Assembly (NCBI GenBank): GCA_019009955.1
Contig: CM032233.1
Location: 96,109,001-96,173,000 of the forward strand
Direction of reading: 5' to 3'
From: Riptortus pedestris
Lineage: Eukaryota > Arthropoda > Insecta > Hemiptera > Alydidae
DNA: 64,000 bases
The notes below the pieces were generated by a model. That model saw nothing but the letters and a program-made list of their open reading frames with translations, was not told the DNA's origin and did no database searches. The number at the start of each line of letters is the position of its first letter. Position 1 is the stretch's first letter. The position numbers and the translations under genes are program-made. Shown in pieces: positions 11,999-24,045 of this stretch.

Positions 11999-12117
11999 TT
12001 TGTTAATTTATTTTTTTTCAAAAATTTCTCAGAATAAATAATTTTCATATGATTTTAAAAAAAAAACCATCCAGTTCTGTCAAAAGTGTTTTAATTTTGA
12101 CCAATGTAGGATATGAA
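11999..12117 (+). repeat. Dispersed repeat family B, copy 1
   Basis: Shares AGTTCTGTCAAAAGTGTTTT, AATTTTGACCA, ATAATTTTCAT and ATTTCTCAGA with 15124-15247 in the same order. It is non-coding. Confidence 0.7.
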
Positions 12118-12449
12118 AACACATTATTTTGATCTGAAAAATAATAAAACCCCCTAATGAAGCTATTGTATAGAATTACATTATTAAAAGTAGTGTTAGA
12201 AAATTTATTTTACCCCCTTTGGTGTCATAAACTCTTAATTAAAATTCCCAAGACATATTTAACAACTGGAATAAATAGTGCAAACAGCATGATAGAAAAA
12301 AAAATCATAGAAAGTCAATAAAGTTAGCTCAAACATAATTATAAAACCTTACAAATTAAGAAAAAGCAACTGAAATTCACTTATGTCAAACCCAGATATA
12401 TAGGTCTGATTCTACAGCTTTTAAATGGCATTTGTGACACGAAAAATGA

Positions 12450-12620
12450 TTAGCTGACGTCGAAAAAATAGAAAGAAAAGGGAATATAATAAAGGAATAA
12501 CCTTTTAAGTAGTGAAATAGAGAGAGCGCACACTCCACTGGCGACTGGACACCACTGCCACTGCTTTGACAAGACTGAATAGAAACCTCCCCTAGAAAGC
12601 TTGGGCAACAGGTTAGCCAT
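12450..12620 (-). other. Unassigned minus-strand open frame, possible first exon
   Basis: A minus-strand ATG at 12618-12620 opens a frame starting MANLLPKLSRG, basic and hydroxylated like a mitochondrial presequence. The region 12520-12610 is GC-richer than its surroundings. I find no partner exon and no recognisable family, so this may be chance. Confidence 0.15.
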
Positions 12621-13198
12621 ATATTCGCAACACATGAATGCAATAATTAATTCAGTCAGTCATCAAACGTGACCTAACAGCATGTAAATACACCGAAATC
12701 CGCGTATGTTCAAATATTTATTAACATACATTCAATATGTTTAACTACAGCTACAGTATACTTCTCACGGTGTAAATCTCAATAGTTCATCAGGAAAATC
12801 GTTTAGAAACTCTTACATTTCATATTGTGAGCGAATTTTGTGAACCACGGTAAATGAGACAATATTTCAAATGTGAACAAATTTCCAGTAAAATAGTTTG
12901 AACAAAGCTCTCAATCTACGGTACTTAACAGGAAAATATATAATGTATAATAAAACGAATAAGTTACTCAAAAGTTAGTAAAATTAATTTTACAACGTTA
13001 TATGACCATTTATAATGTATTCTAAATACATCAAAATATTTGGGAATCCAGAATTAGATGGCTAAACATTTTAATAATAAACTGTCCAATACATGCTATA
13101 TAAAATGCTTATTATTTCGAATTCAATCACCTTTTTTGTACCAAAGAAAAGGAATAATTCCTAACAGGTCTTAGGTATATATGTATGTATGTAGGGTG

Positions 13199-13249
13199 GA
13201 GCAGAGGAAACACATGTTTTTCACTATGTATGTCATTATTCCTCTGCTC
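13199..13249. mobile_element. 51-bp palindromic mini-element, copy 1
   Basis: GAGCAGAGGAA at the left is perfectly inverted at the right (TTCCTCTGCTC). The whole 51 bp matches the reverse complement of 63480-63530 with few differences. It lies next to a TA-rich tract. Confidence 0.75.
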
Positions 13250-13530
13250 AATAAAATAAAGCTCAAATAAAGAAATAAATCAAATGGTAATAAAATTGTA
13301 ATTTTATGTCATACGCATAAGATTAACATTGGAAATGAGAAATATAATGATTATGATAGAAAAACAGTTATTATATTCTGCTATATATTTTGTAGGCCCA
13401 AAAATATTTTGTTGTCAATAATTCCATATATTAAATATTCGTTCAGAAAATCTGTTGACTGACTGAAATAAAATATAATTATTTCCATTTAATGTTAACA
13501 TAACTTAATAGCATGCTTCAAACATTTTTT

Positions 13531-13535
<5 letters not shown>

Positions 13536-13566
<31 letters not shown>

Positions 13567-13577
13567 AGAAGAAGAAA
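13536..13577. repeat. Poly-A tract
   Basis: About 29 A residues followed by GAAGAAGAAG. It could be the tail of a lost retroelement. Confidence 0.8.
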
Positions 13578-13646
13578 ATTCTAATGTTATGTCAATTAAT
13601 GTATTTACATATTTCTGAACAACATTTATACTTATATAGTACATTC

Positions 13647-13760
13647 GTAATAAAATTAGCTCAAATTCAATGAATATATTTTATAAAATCTATCAATTTA
13701 AATAATTATATATAATAAATTAATTTCGTTAACAATCTTAATACCACTCTAAATACATTT
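13647..13760. repeat. Dispersed AT-rich repeat, copy 2 of 2
   Basis: Aligns with positions 1-115 of the window. Confidence 0.65.
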
Positions 13761-14399
13761 TTTAATTTATTCGCATGCAAATTTATTACAGGATGACAAG
13801 TTTTCTGAACTATGAGAAACTTGTCCAACCTTAACGAGACGATGTAACTGATCATAAATTATTTGTTGAGTGATTTTTAAAATAAGTATTTTGTAGTTGT
13901 ATCAATTAATTGAATATTTTTGGTAGTATTTATATTGTGTATAAATACATCCTTCAGACATGAAGTCCTTTCATTTATTTTTAAACAAAGAATATTTTTC
14001 AAATTCTGACTAGAGTTTTACTCCTGAAAATGATGTATAGTTTTCAAACTATTTTTTGCCATTAGGAGATAGTTAGGATTGCAGAAATATGCATTCATTT
14101 AGTTTTCTGAATTTCATCCCAATTTCGATTTTCTTTCATCTACTGCATTTGATATCATTGTAATATAGGATTTTAGTTTTAATTATTATACCTCTTTGGC
14201 GTGGAATCGATGCTCTGGAGTTCCTAGAAGTTACAACAAAATGTTTATGTTTTATCCATGTTAGTTTGGGAAGGTTCTGTAACGGTTTGTCGCACATTTT
14301 GTTGTCTGTGCCGTAACACACTAATGGACTTTTTTAATATTAGAAGCCACTGGAGTTAACGATATACCTCATGTTTAATCTTAGAAAAAAGAAAAAAAA

Positions 14400-14561
14400 A
14401 ATAGATCCTCCAAGCGGGTTTAAGAAGACTGATTGTTATTTTTTTGGGAGAAATATATTTTTTGTACATTGCTCCAGTTTTTCTTGTTAGTCTTTAAGTC
14501 GAAATAGGTATTACAATTTAACAAAGAACCAAGAAACTTTTGCTGCGCTACTGTATTTATT
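14400..14561 (+). promoter_or_regulatory. Possible ST7 5' UTR region
   Basis: If exon 1 is correct, the 5' UTR lies immediately upstream. The stretch is AT-rich, and I see no clear TATA box at a convincing distance and no CpG-rich island. It is included only because of exon 1. Confidence 0.25.
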
Positions 14562-14571
14562 ATGTGGGACT
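14562..14571 (+). CDS. ST7: ST7 exon 1 (start codon, 10 nt), inferred
   Basis: Exon 2 needs one base from an upstream exon to complete a codon before ACC-ATG. At 14562 an ATG encodes Met-Trp-Asp plus one T, followed directly by the donor GTGAGT. Joined to exon 2 this gives [15 protein letters not shown], which matches the short N terminus I recall for insect ST7 proteins (Met-Trp-Asp-Ser-Ser-Met-Phe). Position -3 of the ATG is A, a favourable context. Phase, donor and residues all agree, but the exon is tiny and lies 13.8 kb upstream of exon 2. The alternative is a start at the exon 2 ATG (28391), or another first exon outside the window. Confidence 0.55.
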
Positions 14572-16157
14572 GTGAGTAAATAATTAGAATGGACTTATAA
14601 TTGAAGTAATACATTATTTGATGCATGACTGTTAGTTTTTATAAATATACAATTTTATTTAAACATATATTGTATTATTTTTTTTGTAAGGTAATAACAG
14701 TGTTTTGTTTTGTAATTTTACTCTGTGAATTTAGAATACCATGACCACTCAATTTCAAAATTTGAATATAAACTTAAATGTAAAAACTGTGGGACATCAG
14801 GCATACAGGACCAATATCTGCCACTCATAGTATTTTTTGTTTTCAAGTATTCATGATTGACGTATAATTATTTGCTTTCTTGTTATTTGAGATACATTTT
14901 AGCTCAATGAGTATAATGTAATCTGAAGAAGACCAATTCTTCAAAATACCTTTTATTTGAGAGCTTATTTATTTTTTTCATTCTGCCCACCTGCATTGTT
15001 GTTGTAGCACACAATAATGCACCTTCAAAAGGAAGTAGTTTTTTGTATTAAATTTTTGCTAAGTTGGGGCTATTTTTTAAATACATATTATCACCAACAT
15101 AATACACATATTTACCAAACTGTACAGATTAATTTATTTTTCGACAATTTCTCAGATTAAATAATTTTCATTTGATTTTAAATAAATACAATCCATTATA
15201 TTCAGTTCTGTCAAAAGTGTTTTAATTTTGACCACATGTAGGGTATAATTTTTTTTATAAATTCCACTCTCTAATGGAAAAGTTTTAAAGCCTTTTCATA
15301 TTAGGGCCTATCAGCTTATGTACTTCACATCCTTTATCTGATCATAGAATGCTACAAATTATGCATGTGTTTCTAACAAATCACCTTTCCTAGTACATTG
15401 AAATTAAAAAATGTATTCGAGCCATAGTTAATATCTAATTAATTAGCCAACCTCATTGAATATTCCTTTAATATATGTGTTTTGACTTAAAAATCCATAT
15501 TTGATTATAACTGAAGTGCATTTCTAGATATTTATAAAGAAATAAGGTAGTTTTTTTTAACCACTGTCCTCATAAGAAGGCATTTTTTTTAAAAATTTTA
15601 CCTTCCTGTGCTTATTTATTTGAAATTCCCATTTATGTTTTACATTCCTCTACACTTACTGTATACTTAGAAAAACTTACAGCCGTTATTGTTAGCTCAA
15701 TAAAAACGTTGAGTAACATCTGAAAAGTCACGCTACATTTTTAATTATTATTTATTTTCCTCTGGTGGGTGAAGTGAAATTTGTAGGGATCAAAAATGAA
15801 ACTTCAAGATTTTTTATTTTTTTTAAATAGTTCATTTCATTTATTATTATTTTTTATTCATTAACATCCACTTTTTGCAACTTAGGCTAATTGGGAGGGT
15901 TATCTACAGGTTACCACCCTTTTCTAGCCGGGTGGGACTTAGGATTTTATTTAATGAATTCCGTCACTAAATAAATTCCTCTGCCCAGGTGGGAATCGAA
16001 CTCGCCACTCTAGGTTAACCATGTGAGATTAAGGTCAACACTTTAACTCACATGGCTAACTTGAGCACCTAGTTTCATTTCAAATTTATGAACAAAATTA
16101 TAAACACTGATATTTAAAACTAATAGATATTCAAGTAGAACATATTATACTATATAA

Positions 16158-16203
<46 letters not shown>

Positions 16204-17582
16204 TATTTTTGGAAAAGGTAACTTGGTACATTCCGCCCAAATGGTTTCCCTTGCAAGTCCTGACTTCCTTCACCATCACATCTTCCTATGATTTTTGTGT
16301 TCACTGGCTCATCTACGATCCACGATGATTCTTTTGATGCATAAATATTTATTTTGAAAAATACAGTGAATAAACGTGTTTTATCCTTCGAGCAGTATTT
16401 ATGCTTTATCTGAACTGTTCCGAACTCATTTGGATGACCAAGCTTACCCATCAAAACCTTCTGTAACAAAGCGATTTAATGGTATTGGTCAATTATTGGT
16501 GGAGAAGCCGACCAGTAGGCGGTATGTTGAAAACCATGACATTTTATACCAAGTTTGTGGCAACACTCATCCAAGAATTTTTTCTAATTACCTTTTAAAA
16601 ATATGATTTTATAAGTGACACCGGAATATTTGTTGTGAATATAAATTTAATTCGACAACCCTCAGCTATCAGGTATGCCAATTTCAGATTTGACCATACT
16701 AATTAAAAATCTTTTCAGAACTTGATAAGCTTGCTAGATTATATCACTGACTCAATGTTTTCAACAACTTCAACCTTTAAACAATATCATATATCTGTCT
16801 GAAGTAAAAAAAAAATACCTTATTTAATATCCATGAAATATAAAAGTAATTATGGTCCATCAATCTGGGGAATAACTAGTTTTGTATTCTCCAAGTATCC
16901 TTTCATCCCTCTTCATTTGCTTCTGAAGAATGGCCACAAGCCATTATGGCTATGTGAAGTTCCATGCATGTACATTGTTACAATGAAAACCGATTCATAT
17001 GTTTGTTTCTGCCACTCCAGTGCCTTGTTGTTTTTAACACTGTGGCCTTTACGGCTATCTGGTGTTTATAACTATAAGTTCCAGCTGTTTTTCAGCCCAA
17101 CAGGTAGTGTGGGAATGTTTTTTTTTAACTTTCCCAAACTTACTAGAACATACCCTGGACCCTTTCTCCTTGAATTTTCCTAAAGTTACGATAATTTGTT
17201 TGACTTTCTTTGGGCTAGTGTCCAGTTAAACAGCAATATTATGACAAATTGTTTAAATAAAATGTATAGAAGTGCAAAGGACACAATTAACTTTGCTTAT
17301 GTCACAAAATTAAGCACTGACAGTTAAGTAAACCTTTTTCTTTTAAACAAAAATATAACTATTTCACATATTAGCTACAAAACTCAATAAACTAGCTTAT
17401 TAGTTTGGTAATATAGTTTTTATAGGGGCAGAGTGGTTAGAGTGCTGGACTTCAAATTCAAAGGTTGTGAGTTCGAGTACTAACCCCCACTTCCCAGTAC
17501 GGCTGGTCCCCGCAGAAGTTAGACCAATACCCCCTCATGTGGGGAAGGCCTGCAAGTTGAAACATTCCTGTAAAAAGGGCTT

Positions 17583-17637
<55 letters not shown>

Positions 17638-20600
17638 TATATAATATAACCTGCTACAAATAAGCCGGGATAAAATGACGGGCAAGTGGTGGGAACAGAG
17701 AAATTGATGGGCCTTTGGGTTGACTGACTGCATGAAAGTGGGTGGCACTAGGGCAACGGCCTCTAGCATGGTAGCTGAGTATCTAAAGATTTAATTATAT
17801 TAATTCACTATAAACATTACTTTCTTTGACATTATTGCTGATTCTCTATATGTGGTGCTCATTAAGAGTATTAAATCTCTCTCTTGAAGTTCTTCTCTCC
17901 TAGACCATAAGATGTTTCCAGTTTTTACTTAAGAAAATTTATGTTTCACTTTCATATATATGAAACTACAGGTTTAATCAATGTTTTATTAATTATTTTA
18001 ATAGTCATCTGTCAACAAACGGCTGATGTACCATTGGTTTATTCCGTACCTGAAATAACTCAATCCCTATCTGCAAAGGGCTTTAACTACATTTATATGC
18101 ATGAGATCATTTGCCTGCCTGTAGTTCTTTGTTAGTTTGCCCTTTTATTTGTTCTGCTATATCCTTTAATTTCATTCAAAATTGAATTCCGTAATTAAGA
18201 TCTTTATTTTAGTATTTTTAGCAAAGTTATATTTCGCAATGATTACTTTACATTATATGATTTAATGATTTGTATGTACATTATAAATATTGTGTAAGAA
18301 ACAGAATATAAATATTTCTGTGAATTATTTGAACTAAGACAAATCAATTTCTAAATATATACACATAATAAATTGGGAACAAATGTTTCATTTTTTAAAG
18401 TTTTTATTCTGCCTATTAAACCTAGACAACCCTCATAAACTTAGTTCATACCTTACAAAAGTGGTCATTTTAATATGCTCATGTTTCATTTAATACTAAA
18501 AGGAGTGCATCATAATGTAAACAATTTCTTGGATAATTGTTAGATATGCAGCTGGATTCCAAATAAATATTTTCTGAAATCAACAAAAATTAACTATGAT
18601 TGAAACTGAGTTGGAACGTCATTTGTTTTGTTTAAACAACTAACGAAATATCCCACTCTTGGTTAAAATGTACAAATTTGCTTTTCAAATTGATTAAATC
18701 TCAAACATATCCCAAAATAGTGTGATACGTCCAATCTTTATAAAAATTTAAATTAGTATTATGAAAGAGTGAGAGATGTTTGATTTCTTTGAATCCTGTT
18801 AGTTCTTTCTTGTCATTACTACTATCTAATGCAACTGGTCAAACTTAATTTTTATCCTTGAAATTTTTATAATGAATTATATTTATTTACAAATATTTTC
18901 TAATTTTTAATATAATAGCCTTAGAAGTCCTAGTTTACAGAACCATATGAAACTTGAAAGCAGTAATGACAACTCTTATCAGATTCTGAAATTAGTAAAT
19001 AGAATAGAAATAAAGGGGAGAAGGTAGCTTATACATTAGTATTTTGATTGTGTCAAAGAATTTGTTTTACTTTTATATTTAAAAAGTAATAGGTTTTTAC
19101 CCACTAAGTTACTGGGTTTGATTAATTTAAATCATTAAACGACATATTCTATTAATTGATCACACTCCTGAGTCTACAATGTGATGTCTCTGTGTTCCCA
19201 AGAACTCCAAATGTCTAATCTTATTTATTTTTTTTTTAGTTCCTTGTACGAAGTAAAGGAAGTATTGTAATAAAAAACAGTGTTGGTTTTCGGATTTCAA
19301 CAGAATTATTCATTTTTACCCTCCCTAAATCCGTGTTGATTAGTTTCAGCAAAGGCCTTGGGGAATATTGAAATTCATATTTAGGACTGCTGTAAATTTA
19401 GTTGTGATTCCCCTTTTCATTGAAATTGAATAGGGACATGCTGAGGGTGGGCAAATATAACGAATTACAAATTTCTCTGAGCCTATTAGAGATACAGAAG
19501 AATTGTATTTGGTCTTTTTTTGTTTATCAGATCTCATTTTTATTTTAGAGGACTAGACAAATATCAAAATAATAATAAGAGATTGATGTAAATGAATCTT
19601 CATTGGAAGGTATAATATCATTGTGGGCATCCAAAATGATTACTCTGTCTTTTAATTAATGCAATGTTAAAAACTACAAGAAAAAGGAAAAGAATATTGC
19701 AGAATAAGTTAAAAGGTTGCTTAGCAAACTTTTAAGTAAATATTTATAAAAGAGTTAGCTGCATGGTTGGTAAATACTGCTCCCCTTATCATAATCTGAC
19801 TTAGGGAGAGATGCCTATGTTGTATGAGGCACATATTGGATGTTACATGTTCCCAAGAGTTTAACAAGTCCTGTATACTGGATGGTTCTTTATTAGCAAA
19901 GAATATTATTTTATTTATCATAATTTTAATTTTGTAAATCTTTTATGTACAATATTAATTTATTATAACTGGCCTATTCCTAAAAATGTTTATATTTATA
20001 CACATTCATATATAAATAACATACATTATTTAAAATGTATTAAGAGAAATAAAATTGAATTTATTCAAATTATTTATAGTTTCAACCTATTTTGGGACAA
20101 TAAACTTTTTCTATCCTCCTTTGTCTTAAATTATTTACTTATATTACAAATTGCATGTGTGCATGTGTAGGAGTTTTTGTATTTTTATTTTTAGATATTC
20201 AGTAGAAAATTTATTTATAAAATTATTAATAAAAATGATGGAATATTTACAAGAATGATATTTTTGTTTATAATTAATGAAAATGAATAATTAAGGACTT
20301 TCAGCCAAAAGTAAAACAAAGTATTTCAAAAGTGAATGTATTAAATCTACAAAATATTGGTGACAAAAATGTCACTACATTTTTCTTTATCTTCTAAGCT
20401 TCTGAAAAGTAAAAAATAGGAATGTAAATACAAACAAATAATTCCTTTTGAACAAGTTTTGAAAACTCTTAATTTTTCATTCATTGAGAGTTCTGTCATA
20501 GGCAAAAAATGTCAAAAATTCTGATTCTGCACAAATATCAAAATTGAATGTTACTTCATGAAATAGGTTCAAAGGATTGAAATTGTAAATATCTAATGCC

Positions 20601-23600
20601 ACAATGATGGTTTTGATTATTAAGAAAGACCTTCGTCCCAACTGGTACAATTTTTGACTCCTGATTAAAGTGTGTGCCCTTGAATTCCTGTGACGATGAT
20701 CACCTTTTATTAATTATATTCTGGCTGTACCTCTTTGAAGGTCTGTTACATAACTGTTGATTTATAAAAATCTTTTGAGTCTTCTTTGCCTAATAATAAT
20801 ATGAAATTCTCAAAACTTTACCAGCCTGAGATCGAAACTTCCTTTTGAATGTCATTTAAGGCTAAGTAACTTGTCAGAACTATGATAATATCCCCTTTAC
20901 ATTGTTGTAATGAGCCTATTTTTCATCACAATTTATGAGATGCTTCAAAACTGATTTGTTTTCACCATTTTTAAATGGTTATATCAGAAATGTTTATCAT
21001 GTTGTAAAATTATCTCTATCAACTATTAGAAATTGAAATATTGGGTTTATTAACGTTTTCCTTTTCCTCAGGTGGTAGTGAACTTTAGAGTGCTAGATAT
21101 TCTCTGATCATTGATTTCCTTTTCCATGTGATATTTTTATATACAGATAGCTCAATTCTAACATGTTGTGCCTAAAAACATTAGGCAGAAGTAAATTGAT
21201 AAACAATGTTCATTTCCTAGACGAGCTGGCAACCATCGGCATGATGTATTGCTCCACACTTGTACCAACTTGTCTGGTGGTTGTCTGAGCATCCGACTAG
21301 ACAAACGAATTTTCAATCAATCACCATCCACCTACACCTGTACAGACTGAACTGACAGGGGCCAGATCCCACACATGATCCTGTTACCTTCGGATGACTG
21401 TTCAGGGATAACTGACAGGCCAGCTGGTATGTTTATGGCTGGCTTAAGACTGCTCTATTGCCTCAAAGTGAAATCTCTATTTACATACATATAAATTAAG
21501 TTTTATCATAAAATTGAGCATTCCTAATTAATTATTTGATATATTCAGACTAGTTGTCATAGAAGAACTCTTATAAACTAGATTATTATTTTTGTAACAT
21601 GTAATCTCGACTATACTTTATCGATTGTTAGCCCACGATGTTCCAGGCCCTGCTGATTATAGATTCTAGTGTGGGGTATTCTGGCTAGCACTTTACTATT
21701 CTCTTCCTCCTCTGTACAAATAGTTATTAACTACTAAATATAATTCAATTTTCTAATTCCTTTTATTGAAGTTTAAACAATTTTTCTTCTTCTTTTTATT
21801 TAAAATCAAATAAAATTACCAAATCATCTATCCTATTTATGATGAAGTTCAACTGCCTTTTTTATGCATATTGAGCTTTTTGAAATTTTAAGGTATATAT
21901 ATTTTACACTGTAATGAATATTTCATTTCTTTCATAGATGTAATTAAAGGCCTCAAATTTAGTTTATTTTAATTAAAGTTAGACTAAGATCATAAACCAG
22001 TTGGAATGAAGATGTCACACTAATACATTTGTTTCCGGATCTTCATCCAATAAACTATCATAGTCTATTAGCTACATTTTCTGGAAAAAAAAACAGTTTG
22101 CTATTTACGTGCAAGTTTTATTCACTGCTTACTAACACTAATGAGTCGAGCATAACCCTGGTGATTCAGTGTTCCTTCACTATTTGATAAACAAAGATAT
22201 GTAAATAAAGACCTGTAGTATTTACCTTCATCCTATTATTACTTAAAGATTAAAAACATTTTGTTAGTCCGTCTTAAATTAAACTTTGATGAAGAAATAG
22301 CCATTGTTTATTTTACTCTATTTTTAATGACGAGTGAGTTAACCCTGGAAATTCTTGTTATTCTGAGGCACTACATTAAAAAAAGGATACAAATTGGTTA
22401 TAAAAGTGTCTATCTTGCATAAACTTGTTTAAACAAAAATCCAAAAATATGTGTTGCTCTCAAAAATAAATATCACAGAGGATGTTCTAGATCTCTCGAT
22501 TCAGAGACCCAATTCAGAAAAAATGACAAAATCCTTGCACAAGCGCATGGAATTTCTTCAAAATTAGGTGTATCCCAATGTACAATTTTTCATCAACTGC
22601 ATAACGTTTGTCCATACCATTTAATGCCTAAATAGGTAGAATGAAGGTTGGAACTTTGGCAAAATCTGCTGAAAACCCAAATGTCATTCGTTTTATCAAT
22701 CAAAGTGAAAATAGGGCATATTTTGAAAACTCTAATATCCAAAAACAGTGGATTAAACCAGGACTACCACCCACTTCCCTCGAGAAGAGAGACATTTGAA
22801 AAAAAAGTTGTGGTCTGTGTATCATAAAATTTTAAAGTTATAGTTAACTGAGTAGTGAGTCAGTTTCTGAAGGTCAATTAAATTACCACAGTTGTTTATT
22901 TTCCCCAACTTGAGAGAGTAGATGCAGTTCTAGCCCAATGGCATCCAACACTGGTGAGTAGGAAGTATGTTCTTTTGCAGCAAGCCTTCATACCACACAT
23001 CCAAGATATAATCAAGGGGTTGAAATTCAATATTTTTTCCCATCCAGACTTAAGTTCAGCTATTGCCCCTTTGGATACCACCTGTTCCGGTGTCTGGCAC
23101 CGCTTCCTCTGTGATAAGCGTTTTGACAAAGTGAAAAATGTGTTTGTTTTTTTTTTTTATCAAAAGACTCTTCAAATTACTGGAATGGCATTTTGTAAAA
23201 AGGCTACAAGTACAAGAACATAATGGTTTATGATGGTATCCGTTAATCAAAAATATATTTAAAAAATCATAAAAATGCTCAAACTTTAGAATCACCCAAT
23301 TTATTAAATTTAGTAGTAAATTTCAAATCCATTTTATTTATTCTGCTTAAAAAAACATGAATAACATTTAATTAATTAATATAGAGTATTTGGAAGTGAA
23401 TGTTTAATTCACTTAGAACTATTTGGAAGTGAATGTTTCTGCAGATCTATTTCTTAGTTTTCAAAACCACTAATGAAAAAATATTCTATTATAAATGATT
23501 CCTGATGTATTACAGAAATGTCAACAGTTCTGATAAAAAATAAATAAATTACCAACAAATGCTCCATTAATGATTAATACATTAATAAGGCTTTAACTCT

Positions 23601-23835
23601 TCGATTAACATAAATATTTTGACTGATCGCTGGCTTTAAAATAATATTTAAAGAGTTAACTATAATTAATGCAAATACTATAGGTATTGTCACACTGAAA
23701 GGGTAAAAAGGACACTTTTTAGCTGTATTTTATAACAATAAACATAAAAAAAAAACATGGGGATAGCAATAAGCTGAAACTTACTGAATACTTACATAAA
23801 GATTAGTTTAATTCAGATTTAATAGATTAGCACCT

Positions 23836-23900
<65 letters not shown>

Positions 23901-23973
23901 CAGTGCTCTTTTCTTTTATTCCTAGCTTCTTTTTTTTAAATATTTAAGGTTCCTGAAATATTAATTTACAGTA

Positions 23974-24045
<72 letters not shown>

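Noticed and set aside
16833..17183. 116-codon plus-strand frame as a gene or the missing ST7 N terminus
   Set aside because: No match to ST7 or any family I recognise, no suitable donor in the right phase, and no conserved motif.
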